A stretch of 64,000 nucleotides of DNA, from contig CAJMSQ010000008.1 of NCBI GenBank assembly GCA_905216095.1, positions 11,775 to 75,774 of the forward strand. Direction: 5' to 3'. Below the pieces are notes generated by a model. That model did no database searches and was not told where the DNA came from. It saw only the letters and a program-made list of their open reading frames with translations. Below are positions 49,936 to 59,120 of the stretch, one piece after another (position 1 is the stretch's first letter; each line of letters opens with the position of its first letter). The translations under genes were made by a program, and so were the position numbers. The DNA is from an uncultured bacterium. GTDB taxonomy: Bacteria > Bacteroidota > Bacteroidia > Bacteroidales > Bacteroidaceae.

Positions 49936-51084
49936 TTATTCGCCGAGCGTGCAGATGCTGACGCGGTTCCAGTCGGGCTCCTCGAACATGTTGCCTACGC
50001 CTTGGCCTTCGGCCGTGATGCGGCTGGCGGCAATCTTGTACTTGTTCACGAGGATGCTCTTGACGGCTTCTGCACGGGCCTTTGCGATGCGTGTGTTGAT
50101 TTCGATGCTGCCTTCGGGAGAAGCATAACCCTTGATGGAAACCTTGGCCTTCTTGTGGTTCTTCATGTAAGTGGCGATGCGCTCAACGTTGGGGAGCTGC
50201 GAAGCGTCTACCACGCTCTTGCCCTGACGGAAGGTCACGTAAGATTCGAGCGTCTTCGTTTCCTTGGTGTTTACAACCTGCTGAACGGCCGGCTTCTTGT
50301 TGCGTGCGTCGTTGAGTTCCTGCTGCAACTGACGGAGCTGTGCGTCCTTGGCGCTGATGGCCTTGTCCTTGTCGCTCACCTGTCCGCGGAGGTCGTTGAT
50401 TTTGGCGTTCAGGCCGTCCACTTCAGCTTGGTCGTAAGGACGTACCACCGTGAAGTGGTGTGCGCCGTTGCTGCTCTTGAAGTGGTAAGTTACGCCTGCG
50501 GTGAGTTCCAGTGCGGAAGAGTTGATGTTCATCTGAGCCTTGTCTACGGCAGGAGCATCCCAGTCCCAAGCCATTGCGGGGCGCAGAGATACGGTCCAAG
50601 CCTTGCTTTCGCCAAGGTTGAAGTTGAAGTTCAGACCCACCTTGCTTGTGGCGGAGTTGAAGCCACCGTCACCGAAGTAGTGGTTGATACCGATACCGGC
50701 CATGGCTTCTACCTCGAAGAAGCGGGGAGTTCCGGTGTAGCCGAAGAAGAGGTTGGAGAGGTTGCCCTTACCGAAGAAAGTGGTGTTCACGTTGTCCACT
50801 ACGGTATATGAGCCTTCAGCGCCCTTGCTGCCGCAGATGCCGAGCGTGTTGAAGCCGGCAACGCTCTGTACGCCTACGCTGAATACCGGGGTGATGCCTT
50901 TGGTCAGTTCGAGACCGGCAACGCCGCGTGCGTCACTGAAGACCGAGTGATGGGTGGTGGGGGCAACAGCGCCACCGATGACACCCAGCGACCAGTTGTC
51001 GAAGAACTTGTGACCTTCATAACCCTGTGCGCTTGCGGAGAGACCGGCTACACCCAACATTAAGATAGTAAAAAGTTTTTTCAT
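49936..51084 (-). CDS. Major OmpA-family outer-membrane protein
   Basis: The protein is 382 residues with signal peptide 1-20 (LGVAGLSASAQ). An eight-stranded-type barrel spans about 25-205. A coiled-coil linker follows (VDGLNAKINDLRGQVSDKDKAISAKDAQLRQLQQEL, about 215-255). The OmpA domain has YVTFRQGKSVVDASQLPNVERIA and IKGYASPEGSIEINTRIAKARAEAV and ends NRVSICTLGE. It resembles the abundant Porphyromonas Omp40/41-type proteins that form hetero-oligomers. Biased codon use and a promoter with a long A+T-rich leader (51165-51194) suggest high expression. Confidence 0.9.
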   Translation of the reverse strand: MKKLFTILMLGVAGLSASAQGYEGHKFFDNWSLGVIGGAVAPTTHHSVFSDARGVAGLELTKGITPVFSVGVQSVAGFNTLGICGSKGAEGSYTVVDNVNTTFFGKGNLSNLFFGYTGTPRFFEVEAMAGIGINHYFGDGGFNSATSKVGLNFNFNLGESKAWTVSLRPAMAWDWDAPAVDKAQMNINSSALELTAGVTYHFKSSNGAHHFTVVRPYDQAEVDGLNAKINDLRGQVSDKDKAISAKDAQLRQLQQELNDARNKKPAVQQVVNTKETKTLESYVTFRQGKSVVDASQLPNVERIATYMKNHKKAKVSIKGYASPEGSIEINTRIAKARAEAVKSILVNKYKIAASRITAEGQGVGNMFEEPDWNRVSICTLGE

Positions 51085-51164
51085 AAACAGTTAAATTAAT
51101 TTAGTTAATAATGTTTTGAACTACCCATGCAGGCTAAAATGCCTTTTAACGGGATTCTCGGGTG

Positions 51165-51194
51165 CAAAGATACATATCTTTATTGATAATCAAA
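51165..51194 (-). promoter_or_regulatory. Promoter of the major OmpA gene
   Basis: On the minus strand TTTG (complement 51191-51194) and TATCTTTG (complement 51165-51172) are 18 nt apart. The leader to the ATG is about 75 nt. Confidence 0.65.
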
Positions 51195-51252
51195 GCAACC
51201 GTTTGATAAATTAGATTTTATAACGTAATAAAAGACGAAAGAATGGCATAGT

Positions 51253-51284
51253 CTTGCAAGTTTCGTTTCAAAAAGCTAAATTTG
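51253..51284 (+). promoter_or_regulatory. Promoter of the DUF3467 gene
   Basis: CTTG (51253-51256), 20 nt and TAAATTTG (51277-51284) lie 87 nt before the start codon. Confidence 0.65.
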
Positions 51285-51370
51285 TACGCGTAAGTGCCAA
51301 CCGGAGATGACATTCCGGCCGGCAGTTCCCTGTAAAATCATTCTATAATACAAACTAAATACACATCGTT

Positions 51371-51694
51371 ATGGCTAACGCAAACAATGACAACCAACTC
51401 AAGATTGAACTTTCGCCCGAAGTGGCCGAAGGTATTTATGCCAACCTGGCTATCATCACGCACTCCAGCGCAGAAGTGGTGCTGGACTTCATCCGCGTGT
51501 TGCCGGGTGTCCCCAAGGCCAACGTGAAGAGCCGCATCGTTCTCGCTCCCGAGCACGCCAAGCGTCTCTTGTTCGCCCTCCAGGACAACGTGGCCAAGTA
51601 TGAGAAGGCCTTCGGCCCGATCAACCTGCCCGGGAACGAGCCGCAGGGCGGACGTACCGCCACTCCGTTCGGCGCACCCGAGGGCAACGCATAA
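51371..51694 (+). CDS. DUF3467 protein
   Basis: The protein is 107 residues. LKIELSPEVAEGIYANLAIITHSSAEVVLDFIRVLPG and KSRIVLAPEHAKRLLFALQDNVAKYEKAFG are the whole DUF3467 fold. A Gly/Pro-rich tail of ~20 residues follows. The function is unknown. As I recall, in Bacteroides this gene lies between rpoC and rpsL, so here it marks the old junction, now with 17 kb on its left and 7 kb on its right. It is a monocistronic unit with its own promoter. Confidence 0.9.
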   Translation: MANANNDNQLKIELSPEVAEGIYANLAIITHSSAEVVLDFIRVLPGVPKANVKSRIVLAPEHAKRLLFALQDNVAKYEKAFGPINLPGNEPQGGRTATPFGAPEGNA

Positions 51695-51774
51695 GCCGGA
51701 AAGGCCCGACGACATCCGGCAGGCGGATACTTGCGAAAATGTCAAGTAACGCGGTCTGCGGGACGGTCGTTGTT

Positions 51775-52021
51775 TTAACACAATTTGCTTTTGGCGGAAA
51801 AATATAGTATATTTGTATGACAGAAGCAGGGGACGGATTCTTCCGTCCCCTTTTTTGTGTCTGCAGGCCGGGTTTTCCGTGTTTTTTGTCCGCGGGAAAG
51901 GTTTTCGCAGATGGCATGTAGTGTGTTTTACATGCCATGTAGTATTTTTCAGCCCCGTCCTGTGTTCCGGAAAGTGGCTTTTGCCACGTCGTTCCCGCGC
52001 GTCGGAAGTTAAAAATGTTAA
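51775..52021 (+). repeat. 247-nt repeat family, copy 4
   Basis: The element is 247 nt from TTAACA (51775-51780) to TGTTAA (52016-52021). TTTG (51784-51787), 20 nt and TATATTTG (51808-51815) are followed by GGGGACGGA (51829-51837) paired with TCCGTCCCC (51842-51850) and T6. The middle has diverged strongly from copies 1-3 but keeps CATGTAGT words, and the total length is unchanged. Confidence 0.8.
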
Positions 52022-52034
52022 TTCCGTCCGGCCG

Positions 52035-52757
52035 TCATGCCCGCGTGATACGCGCCAGATAGTCGTAGTGGTTGCCCTCGCAGAGCAATTCGGCGCGGAA
52101 GCCCGCCCGGGCGGCGCTGCGTGCCAGGGTGGCGAAGTCTATGTAGAGCCAGTCGAAGCGCGGTCCTTTCACCTTGCCGTAGACCATGCGGAAATCGACT
52201 TCGCCATAGTACCTTCCGTCCTGTTCGGGCGTGAAATTCCCGTCTTCGTCCTCGAATACGTAGCGCAGGTCCGAGGAGTCGGCCAGCACCTGTCCGCCGT
52301 CGGCCAGCACCCGGTCGATGCGCTCGAAGAACAGGGGCAGGCGGTCGAGCCGGCCGCAGACGCCCATGCCGTTCATGAGCAGCAGCACTGTGTCGAACGG
52401 GCCTCCGCAATCGTCGTCGAAGAAGTCGCACGCCCGGGCGTCGTTTACGCCGCGCCGCCGCATGGTATCGACCGACAGCGGCGAGACGTCGATGGCCGTG
52501 ACCGGCAATCCGCGGTCCTGGAGTACAAGGGCGTGGCAGCCTGTCCCCGCGCCTACGTCCAGCACCCTGCCGCGGCAGTGGCGCAGGGCCGTGCGCTCCA
52601 AAGCGTTCATGTCGCTTTCCGTGCGGAAGAGCATGGGGACGGGCATTTCGTCGTCGTCGAACAGTGACGAGCATACCCGCAATGTGCCGGCACGGCCCTG
52701 TTCAAAATAGTCCCTGACGGCTTGCCCCATCGGGTCTTTCTTTTCATCCAAAATCAT
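52035..52757 (-). CDS. Class I SAM-dependent methyltransferase
   Basis: The protein is 240 residues from the ATG at complement 52755-52757; an alternative Met is nine codons later. Motif I is RVLDVGAGTGCHAL (about 64-77), motif II VTAIDVSPLSVD, and the motif IV region is FDTVLLLMNGMG. A strand with VLADGGQVLADSSD follows. The substrate is unknown; the fold is that of small-molecule methyltransferases (UbiE/Coq5-like). It is downstream of ddh on the same strand, but a strong hairpin at 52820-52866 separates them. Codon use is G+C-rich like its neighbours. Confidence 0.8.
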   Translation of the reverse strand: MILDEKKDPMGQAVRDYFEQGRAGTLRVCSSLFDDDEMPVPMLFRTESDMNALERTALRHCRGRVLDVGAGTGCHALVLQDRGLPVTAIDVSPLSVDTMRRRGVNDARACDFFDDDCGGPFDTVLLLMNGMGVCGRLDRLPLFFERIDRVLADGGQVLADSSDLRYVFEDEDGNFTPEQDGRYYGEVDFRMVYGKVKGPRFDWLYIDFATLARSAARAGFRAELLCEGNHYDYLARITRA

Positions 52758-52819
52758 ATCCTGCCGTTTTTTTCTTTTGATTACCCGGAAACGTTCTTTG
52801 CTCCGAGCCGGAAACGGAC

Positions 52820-52866
52820 GGCCCCGGAGGATTATCCGCGTCGAGGCCGATAACCGCTCCGGGGCC
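52820..52866 (-). terminator. Terminator between ddh and the methyltransferase gene
   Basis: GGCCCCGGA (52820-52828) pairs with TCCGGGGCC (52858-52866), and GGATTATC/GATAACC pairs inside. It lies 31 nt after the ddh stop. No clear T-tract follows. Confidence 0.55.
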
Positions 52867-52896
52867 GGGCTTATGTGTTCGTTGGTGCCCGTAAGG

Positions 52897-53796
52897 TTAT
52901 ACCAAGTGTGCGATGAGTTCCTCGCGGTCGCCGTGCAGCAGGTCGATGACGGGAATCTCGACCATTGTGTAGCATCCCGGCTGCTGGCGCATGGTGGCAC
53001 GTGCGGCGCATACCAGCACCTGTCCCGTGAGTGCCGGGTTGTTGATGTGCATGTTGAACTCGAAGAGTTGGTTCTGTGTCTTGCCGCTCACGCCCTTGCG
53101 GGTCAGGTTCACGCCGTGTCCCATGTCGATGACATCGTCCACGCAGGGCACCTGGATGACGTGCGTCTCGTCGTTGGCGAAATAGGCATCGGCCTTGATG
53201 GCTGCGGCTACGGTGGCGAAGTCATGCCCCTCTTCCACCTCGATATAGACCATGCGGCGGTGTATGCCCGTCCCGGTCGGTATGGTCATGGAGAGGGCCG
53301 CCTTTACGCCCGGTATGGCCTTGACTGCTACGGTATGGCCCATTGACATGCCCGGACCGAAGTTGGTGTAGGTGATGCCTTTTGGTGCGATGGCCTGCAG
53401 CAAGGTGCGCACGACCGAGTCGCTTCCCGGGTCCCAGCCCGCGGAAATGATGCTTACCGCGCCGGCCGCTTTCGCGCTCTCGCCGAGGGAGCGGCGCAGG
53501 GCCGTGATTTGCGTGTGGATGTCGAAACTGTCCACGGTGTTGATGCCGAGTGCGAGGATGTCTTTGGCATAGGTCTCGACGCTGCGTGTCGGGGTGGCGA
53601 GTATGGCCACGTCCACGTCGCCGAGTTCGCGTATGTCTTTCACCACCTTGTAGGCGGCCAGTTCTGCCGGACAGTTTTCCGCGCCTTTGCGGCGCACGAT
53701 GCCCGCAACTTCAAAGTCGGGGGCGGCTTCGAGCGCCTGGAGCGTGTAGTGGCCGATGTTGCCGTATCCCACGACTGCTGCTCTGATCTTTTTCAT
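52897..53796 (-). CDS. ddh: meso-Diaminopimelate dehydrogenase
   Basis: The protein is 299 residues starting KKIRAAVVGYGNIGHYTLQALEAAPDFEV, the NADP-binding Rossmann motif of Ddh. Family segments include TPTRSVETYAKDILALGINTVDSFDIH, SAGWDPGSDSVVR, NFGPGMSMGHTVAVKAIPGV and NLTRKGVSGKTQNQLFEFNMHINNPALT. The enzyme makes meso-DAP from tetrahydrodipicolinate, ammonia and NADPH in one step, giving a lysine/peptidoglycan precursor. It is complete and of normal length. The -7 box TAAATTTG lies about 35 nt upstream of the ATG. It sits alone between terminators. Confidence 0.95.
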   Translation of the reverse strand: MKKIRAAVVGYGNIGHYTLQALEAAPDFEVAGIVRRKGAENCPAELAAYKVVKDIRELGDVDVAILATPTRSVETYAKDILALGINTVDSFDIHTQITALRRSLGESAKAAGAVSIISAGWDPGSDSVVRTLLQAIAPKGITYTNFGPGMSMGHTVAVKAIPGVKAALSMTIPTGTGIHRRMVYIEVEEGHDFATVAAAIKADAYFANDETHVIQVPCVDDVIDMGHGVNLTRKGVSGKTQNQLFEFNMHINNPALTGQVLVCAARATMRQQPGCYTMVEIPVIDLLHGDREELIAHLV

Positions 53797-53856
53797 TTGT
53801 GCTTACTTTTAGTGTTGTTTGAATACGGCTGCAAATTTAGTAATAATATTGTAGGA

Positions 53857-53903
53857 AATAAAAAGTGGCGGGAAACATTTTGTTGCTTCCCCACCACTTT
53901 TAT
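53857..53903 (-). terminator. Terminator of the 53.9-55.4 kb secreted-protein gene
   Basis: AAAAGTGG (53861-53868) pairs with CCACTTTT near 53894-53901, with a GGGAA/TTCCC extension. On the minus strand the stem runs into CTTTTTATTTCC. Confidence 0.65.
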
Positions 53904-53925
53904 TGGAATTAAGAAGATTTTCGTA

Positions 53926-55368
53926 TTACTTCTTTATCATCTTGTAAACTTTGTTCCCTTTCTTGACAATGTACATGCCTGCGGGCAGGTTGTCGGTGGA
54001 AGTGCCTGCGGAAACGCCCTGCAGGTTGTAGACCGCCGTGGGAGCGTTTGCGTTGCCGGTCGCGCTCTTGATGGAGGTCACGGTAACGTCGCTGATGCCG
54101 GAGTAAACGTATTTTTCGAATAAGGAATATTGGCCGGGCAGGGGCTCTTCGGTTTCTTCGTTCCAGTCTTGTGTAAAGGCTTCGACAACGCGTTCAAGCA
54201 GGGCGCCCGTCTCGTCGTCGTAGCTGCAGTTTGCGCGCTGGCCTTCTACGAGTTCGAACTCGCCGGTGCCTTCGTCGCTGTAGGCTTCGTCAAGGACGAT
54301 GTTGCCCAAGGCATCCACGCCGAATTTGGTAAGGTAGAAAATGTATTCTTCGCCTTCATCATCGAAGTACTCGTCCTTCCGGAGCGTGTAGCTGCCGTAG
54401 GCGTCGGTCTCGTTATAGGTGTTCACAACCTTTCCGGGCTCGTCTGCGAACGTTTCGGTGTAGACATAGTCGGCCTTGCCTGCCGTGTACTGCACTTCGG
54501 CGCTGCTGACAAGAATTTCTTCCTCGCCATCGACTTCGTAGATGTTGGCTTTCTTGATGCGGTTGTTGCCATAGAGCAGTTCGGCAAAGTTTTCGCAGAT
54601 GATTTGCCCGTCGGTGTTTTCCCACTCGATGTCTTTCAGAATTTCGGGATCGCCCAGCAGGATTTGGTTTTCATCGTCATAGCCGGCCATATGGCGGATG
54701 GCGATGCTCGAAGCCTGGCCGGAAACCTCGTCATAAGTGATGTCGGTGCGCATGGTCACACCCCAGGAGTCGGTATAAGAGAAGTAGGCGGTTCTTTCCA
54801 CCGAAGTCACGCGGCCCTGTGCGTCGCGCGTGATGATACGCTTCTGGGACTGCTTGCTGCCGTCGGCCCAGTCGCTTTGGACGTCGTCCCAAATGTATTC
54901 CATCTTGGAGGTCTGGATGTTTGCCACGACACCGTCGTAGGTGTAGGTGGTCTTTTCGGACTGCGTCCATATGTCCGGTTCGTCCTCGGTGCCGTATTCC
55001 ACGACCTTGCTCGTCACGAAGTTGTTGTCGTTATAGACATAGGAGTTGCGGGTAAGGTCTCCGGCTTCATTGATGGTCTCGGACAGAAGGTTTCCCTTCT
55101 TGTCGTACGTCAGGTCTGTGCCGGCATAGAGTGTCCACTCGCCTTCTTCGTAGGTGTAGAAGTCTTCGTGTGCGGGTTTCCAGATGGACCGGGCGGCGGC
55201 AGCCTTCTTCTTGACGACGAAGGATTTGGAGAATTTGGAGGCTGATGGCTTCTGTGCAAGCGTGGTCTTGTGCGTCTTCTTCAGGTAATTGGCTTTCGCC
55301 GTCGAAACCTGTGCTGTGGCGGTGCTTGCGCAGAGTGCGAAAGCGGCAATTGCGTAGAATTTTCTCAT
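53926..55368 (-). CDS. Secreted protein with repeated beta-strands and sorting-like tail, unknown function
   Basis: The protein is 480 residues with signal peptide 1-19 (ALCASTATAQ). A basic stretch follows (KKTHKTTLAQKPSASKFSKSFVVKKKAAAARS). The body holds repeats of the kind LTYDKKGNLLSETINEAGD, RIITRDAQGRVTSVERTAYF and FGVDALGNIVLDEAYSDEG, of YD/RHS-like character but without the full toxin-delivery architecture. The end (APTAVYNLQGVSAGT...LPAGMYIVKKGNKVYKMIKK) is the short C-terminal module shared with the sialidase and the C10 protease in this window. I do not recognise the family. It is transcribed away from the protease gene. Confidence 0.7.
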   Translation of the reverse strand: MRKFYAIAAFALCASTATAQVSTAKANYLKKTHKTTLAQKPSASKFSKSFVVKKKAAAARSIWKPAHEDFYTYEEGEWTLYAGTDLTYDKKGNLLSETINEAGDLTRNSYVYNDNNFVTSKVVEYGTEDEPDIWTQSEKTTYTYDGVVANIQTSKMEYIWDDVQSDWADGSKQSQKRIITRDAQGRVTSVERTAYFSYTDSWGVTMRTDITYDEVSGQASSIAIRHMAGYDDENQILLGDPEILKDIEWENTDGQIICENFAELLYGNNRIKKANIYEVDGEEEILVSSAEVQYTAGKADYVYTETFADEPGKVVNTYNETDAYGSYTLRKDEYFDDEGEEYIFYLTKFGVDALGNIVLDEAYSDEGTGEFELVEGQRANCSYDDETGALLERVVEAFTQDWNEETEEPLPGQYSLFEKYVYSGISDVTVTSIKSATGNANAPTAVYNLQGVSAGTSTDNLPAGMYIVKKGNKVYKMIKK

Positions 55369-55748
55369 AAGCGTTTTTGTTTATATATTATATATATTGT
55401 GTGTGCCGTTATGTTTATGGTGTATGTCCGTGGGTGTCCGGAAGCATGGCTTCGATGCGACGAAGACGTGCGAATATTGTGCAAAGGAAGTAAAAATATT
55501 ATATAAGCGCGAAAAAGTCGGTTGCTTTTTTGCGCTTTTGTCTGCAAAAAAGCATTTTCCGCTGCAAAATGAAACAAAATGCGGTGCTTTTGTTGTCTTT
55601 GGCATCGTTGCGCTCGGTCGAGATAGGATGCGGTTCGGAAAAGTTCAGGCAAACTTGGCTTTTTACTTGTTTTTCGCTATCTTCGCACCGATTTCCGCGC
55701 GACGGCCGCGGATCTTTTTATGACTAATGCAGACAACAGATTGAACCA
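55369..55748. promoter_or_regulatory. Divergent intergenic region with the C10 protease promoter
   Basis: CTTG (55654-55657), 20 nt and TATCTTCG (55678-55685) precede the protease ATG by 63 nt. The side facing the 53.9 kb gene is A+T-rich (TATATATTATATATATTG) without a clear -7 box. No gene is supported in these 380 bases. Confidence 0.5.
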
Positions 55749-58196
55749 ATGAGGAATTTTTACTTCTACCTATTGCTTTTCGCGCTCCTGTCGGCCATCC
55801 CGTCGGGTGCAAATGCCCGCCGGCTGACGCCGGATGAGGCGCGCCGGACCGCTGAGGCCTTTTACGCATCGCGTTTCAAGGCATCGCGCGCCTCGGCCAT
55901 GCCGCCTGCGCTGACCTATGTGGAACCGGTGCGCTTGCGCTCGCTGGCTTTGCAACCTGTCTTTGCCTTCAATGCGGGCGAGAACGAGGGTTTCGTGCTC
56001 GTGTCGGCCGATGACCGTATGCGTCCCATAGCAGGTTATGCCCTTGAGGGCCGTTTCTCTTACGAAGATATGCCCGTGCAGTTGCGTGCCCTGCTGGACA
56101 GTTACGCCCGGCAGTATGACGCGCTGACGGCGGCCGGCGTCACGGTGAGCGATGTGGCTTCCGCATCCGCTTCGTCGCCTTATGCCTCTGAAAAAGCCCC
56201 TGCGCAGGCTGCCGGGTCGGTGGCTCCGCTTCTGCAGAACATCTGCTGGAGTCAGGACGAGCCGTTCAACCGCCTTTGTCCCATGGACAAGAACTACCCC
56301 AAGGAACGTACGCCGGCCGGGTGCGTGGCGGTGGCGGCGGCACAAATCATGAAGTATTACGGTTATCCGCAGCACGGTGTCGGTTCGCGCAGTTATAACA
56401 CCGAGAGCCAGCGGATTCCTGTGAGCGCGGACTTTGCTTCGGCCACCTATGACTGGGCCGCGATGCTCCCCGACTATAACGGCGGCTACACCGAGGCGCA
56501 GGCCGATGCCGTGGCCGAACTGGTTTATCACGTGGCCGTGGGCTGTAAGATGGACTTCAATTATGAAGGCAGCGGCGCTACGGCACAGGAAATAGCCAAG
56601 GCCTTCACGCGCTATTTTTCCTATGATGAAAACATTGAATACGTGGACCGCACCCACTATGACGAGTCTGCGTGGGAGGCGCTGATGCGTGCCGAACTCG
56701 ACGCAGGACGTCCCGTGCTGCAATTTGGCGAGGGAGAGGGCGGAGGCCATGCCTTCGTCTGCGACGGCTATGATGCCGACGGGCTTTTTCACTATAACTG
56801 GGGCTGGGGCGGCATGAGCGACGGCTATTATTGCTCTTCGGTGCTCGAACCCGAATACCTGGGCATCGGCAGCGGGCTGGGCGCATACAACCACCTGCAG
56901 TCCATGCTGACCAACATACAGCCGCCCAATCCCGCTTCGACGCACGTGGCCGGCTTGCATTTGGCCAAGAAACTCCAGATGCTGAACCCGACAACACAGC
57001 GTGACGCCGAGACGTCGGTGATAGCTTCTTTCTATAATTATGGCCTGCGTAACTTTACGGGAGAAGCCGCGTTGCAACTCTGCAATGCAGACGGAAGCGA
57101 AGTGGCGACGCTGGCAACTTTGCCGCTCAATAATATCCGTGAACTGCAGGGTGGAACAAAAGGGACGACCATCCGTTTCAGCGTTCCCGAAAGTGTGGCC
57201 CCGGGAACGTATCGCCTTTACCTTTCGCACAAGGAGCAGGGTGCGGTTGCCTACACCAAGATGCGCGCACCCGTGACGCAGGTCAATTATCTGCTGGTTA
57301 CGGTCACGGACAACACTGTAAGCTATGCCGATCCCGACTATGCCGCACACCTTTCGCTTACGGCCAAGCCTGAAGTGGTGGGGCAGCTCTATCATGCCCG
57401 CCGGGCTACGTTCCGCGTCACGGTGAAGAATGACGGTGAGGAGTTTTATTCCTATCTGGGTGTGCTCATGCAGAAGAAAAGCACCGGAATAGAAAAAGAA
57501 CGCCAGTATGTCGGGGTCATACTGACGCGTGTGCCCAAGGGTGTGACGCGGACCTTTACCTTTACCACGGACAGCGTAGAGGTGACATCCGGCGAATATG
57601 ACATCGTGGCGGTATGTGACCATTCCAATTCGGCGAGCAACTATTTCGATGCCATCGGACCCGACGAACTGATGGTGACTGACGCGACCGTGAACCCCCG
57701 CCCGCTGTTGCCGCCTAACTTTACGCTGACGGAATCGCTGAAACTGGAGACTTCGGACGGTACGGGTGTCGTGTCGCCCAACCGTATGTTCTCCGTGCGC
57801 GCGCAGTTATATAATATGGGTGATTACGGCGACGGCTCTTTCGCGCTCATCTTCTTCAACCGTGCGGAGGAAATGATAGGAAATTCCAACATAATGCCGC
57901 TTTCGCTCGGCCGGCGCAAGAAGGGCGAACTCGTAATAACCCATAAGTTGAACGTACCTGCCGGCGAATATGCTGTGGTGCTGGCCTCGGTCCGTGACAT
58001 GGAGGCTTCGGCGGTCGGTCCGAACACACTCAACGGTCTTACGTTTATGGTAGGCGAACCTACGGGTATAGATGAACTGGAGCGTGACGGGATTTCTGCC
58101 GGGGAACAGTGGTATGACCTTTCCGGTCGCCCCGTAATCCGTCCCGTTTCGGGCATTTACGTGTCGAAAACCGGGAAAAAGATTTTTGTGAAATAA
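55749..58196 (+). CDS. Secreted C10-family (streptopain-like) cysteine protease
   Basis: The protein is 815 residues with signal peptide 1-23 (AIPSGANA). The prodomain (about 25-155) has the Spi-like pattern RLTPDEARRTAEAFYASR and FVLVSADDRMRPIAGYALEG. The catalytic domain runs from about 158 (APLLQNICWSQDEPFN). The nucleophile is C192 in TPAGCVAVAAAQIMKYYGYP and the partner is H334 in GGGHAFVCDGYD, followed by FHYNWGWGG. Two or three beta-sandwich domains follow, and the protein ends in the short sorting-like module QWYDLSGRPV...GIYVSKTGKKIFVK. Related proteases (PrtT, SpeB, Bfp) degrade host proteins. It has its own promoter and terminator. Confidence 0.9.
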   Translation: MRNFYFYLLLFALLSAIPSGANARRLTPDEARRTAEAFYASRFKASRASAMPPALTYVEPVRLRSLALQPVFAFNAGENEGFVLVSADDRMRPIAGYALEGRFSYEDMPVQLRALLDSYARQYDALTAAGVTVSDVASASASSPYASEKAPAQAAGSVAPLLQNICWSQDEPFNRLCPMDKNYPKERTPAGCVAVAAAQIMKYYGYPQHGVGSRSYNTESQRIPVSADFASATYDWAAMLPDYNGGYTEAQADAVAELVYHVAVGCKMDFNYEGSGATAQEIAKAFTRYFSYDENIEYVDRTHYDESAWEALMRAELDAGRPVLQFGEGEGGGHAFVCDGYDADGLFHYNWGWGGMSDGYYCSSVLEPEYLGIGSGLGAYNHLQSMLTNIQPPNPASTHVAGLHLAKKLQMLNPTTQRDAETSVIASFYNYGLRNFTGEAALQLCNADGSEVATLATLPLNNIRELQGGTKGTTIRFSVPESVAPGTYRLYLSHKEQGAVAYTKMRAPVTQVNYLLVTVTDNTVSYADPDYAAHLSLTAKPEVVGQLYHARRATFRVTVKNDGEEFYSYLGVLMQKKSTGIEKERQYVGVILTRVPKGVTRTFTFTTDSVEVTSGEYDIVAVCDHSNSASNYFDAIGPDELMVTDATVNPRPLLPPNFTLTESLKLETSDGTGVVSPNRMFSVRAQLYNMGDYGDGSFALIFFNRAEEMIGNSNIMPLSLGRRKKGELVITHKLNVPAGEYAVVLASVRDMEASAVGPNTLNGLTFMVGEPTGIDELERDGISAGEQWYDLSGRPVIRPVSGIYVSKTGKKIFVK

Positions 58197-58223
58197 GACA
58201 CTCCATGCTTGACGCAGACTGAC

Positions 58224-58268
58224 GCATCGGCGTGACGGTTTTCCCCGTTGCGCCGATGCTTTTCTTTT
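58224..58268 (+). terminator. Terminator of the C10 protease gene
   Basis: GCATCGGCG (58224-58232) and CGCCGATGC (58251-58259) form a 9-bp stem with ACGG/CCGT inside, followed by TTTTCTTTT. Confidence 0.85.
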
Positions 58269-58522
58269 GTGCTTCCGGCCCGTTGGGGACTTGTACAGGT
58301 ATGACGCGCATACACATATTACAATAAAGGAACACCATATTATATATAGGAATATCGTTTCTCTTTTCCGCTTTCCTTTAGACCGTTGTCCTGACGGCCG
58401 TCGGCTGTCAGGTGAAAACCGGGAAGAGGAAAATCGGAAGGGTGACGGGGACAGGGGAGTGTATGTCCGGATTTTGCTTGTGTAAATTACGTACATTGTC
58501 TGCAAAATAACGGCTTGAAAAT

Positions 58523-58554
58523 CTTGCCTATCCCGATTTTTCTTTCTAACTTTG
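58523..58554 (+). promoter_or_regulatory. str operon (rpsL) promoter
   Basis: CTTG (58523-58526), 20 nt and TAACTTTG (58547-58554) lie 82 nt before rpsL. The rest of the 58269-58520 gap holds only a weak hairpin (58390-58412) and no gene. Confidence 0.7.
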
Positions 58555-58636
58555 CAGCCCGAAAGGTGTAGTGTGCACCTATGAAACTTGAAAAATAGAA
58601 AAGAATAAATATATAACAAATTAAAAAAACAAACAA

Positions 58637-59020
58637 ATGCCTACTATTCAACAATTAGTAAGAAAGGGCCGTTCGGTGGCAGCCGACAAGAGCAAGTCGC
58701 CGGCTTTGGATTCGTGCCCTCAGCGTCGTGGCGTGTGTGTCCGTGTGTACACCACCACGCCGAAGAAACCTAACTCTGCCATGCGTAAGGTGGCTCGTGT
58801 GCGTCTGACCAACTCGAAGGAAGTGAACTCCTATATTCCCGGAGAAGGCCATAACTTGCAGGAACACAGTATCGTGCTCGTTCGCGGTGGCCGTGTGAAA
58901 GACCTCCCGGGTGTGCGTTATCACATTGTGCGCGGTACGCTTGATACCGCCGGTGTGGCTAACCGTACGCAGCGTCGCTCCAAGTATGGTGCAAAGCGTC
59001 CCAAAGAAGCTAAGAAATAA
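58637..59020 (+). CDS. rpsL: 30S ribosomal protein S12
   Basis: The protein is 127 residues. [21 protein letters not shown] carries the wild-type lysines of the streptomycin site, and [17 protein letters not shown] the second loop, so no resistance mutation is seen. It is first gene of the str operon, with its own promoter. Confidence 0.98.
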   Translation: MPTIQQLVRKGRSVAADKSKSPALDSCPQRRGVCVRVYTTTPKKPNSAMRKVARVRLTNSKEVNSYIPGEGHNLQEHSIVLVRGGRVKDLPGVRYHIVRGTLDTAGVANRTQRRSKYGAKRPKEAKK

Positions 59021-59120
59021 ATGAAAAACGAATTGGTTCGCAGGGGTTGAGTAAACGTGTCCGGCAAGGACGTTGAAGAACTGACATGCAGCCACTCAAG
59101 AACAAAATTCAAAATAAAAA

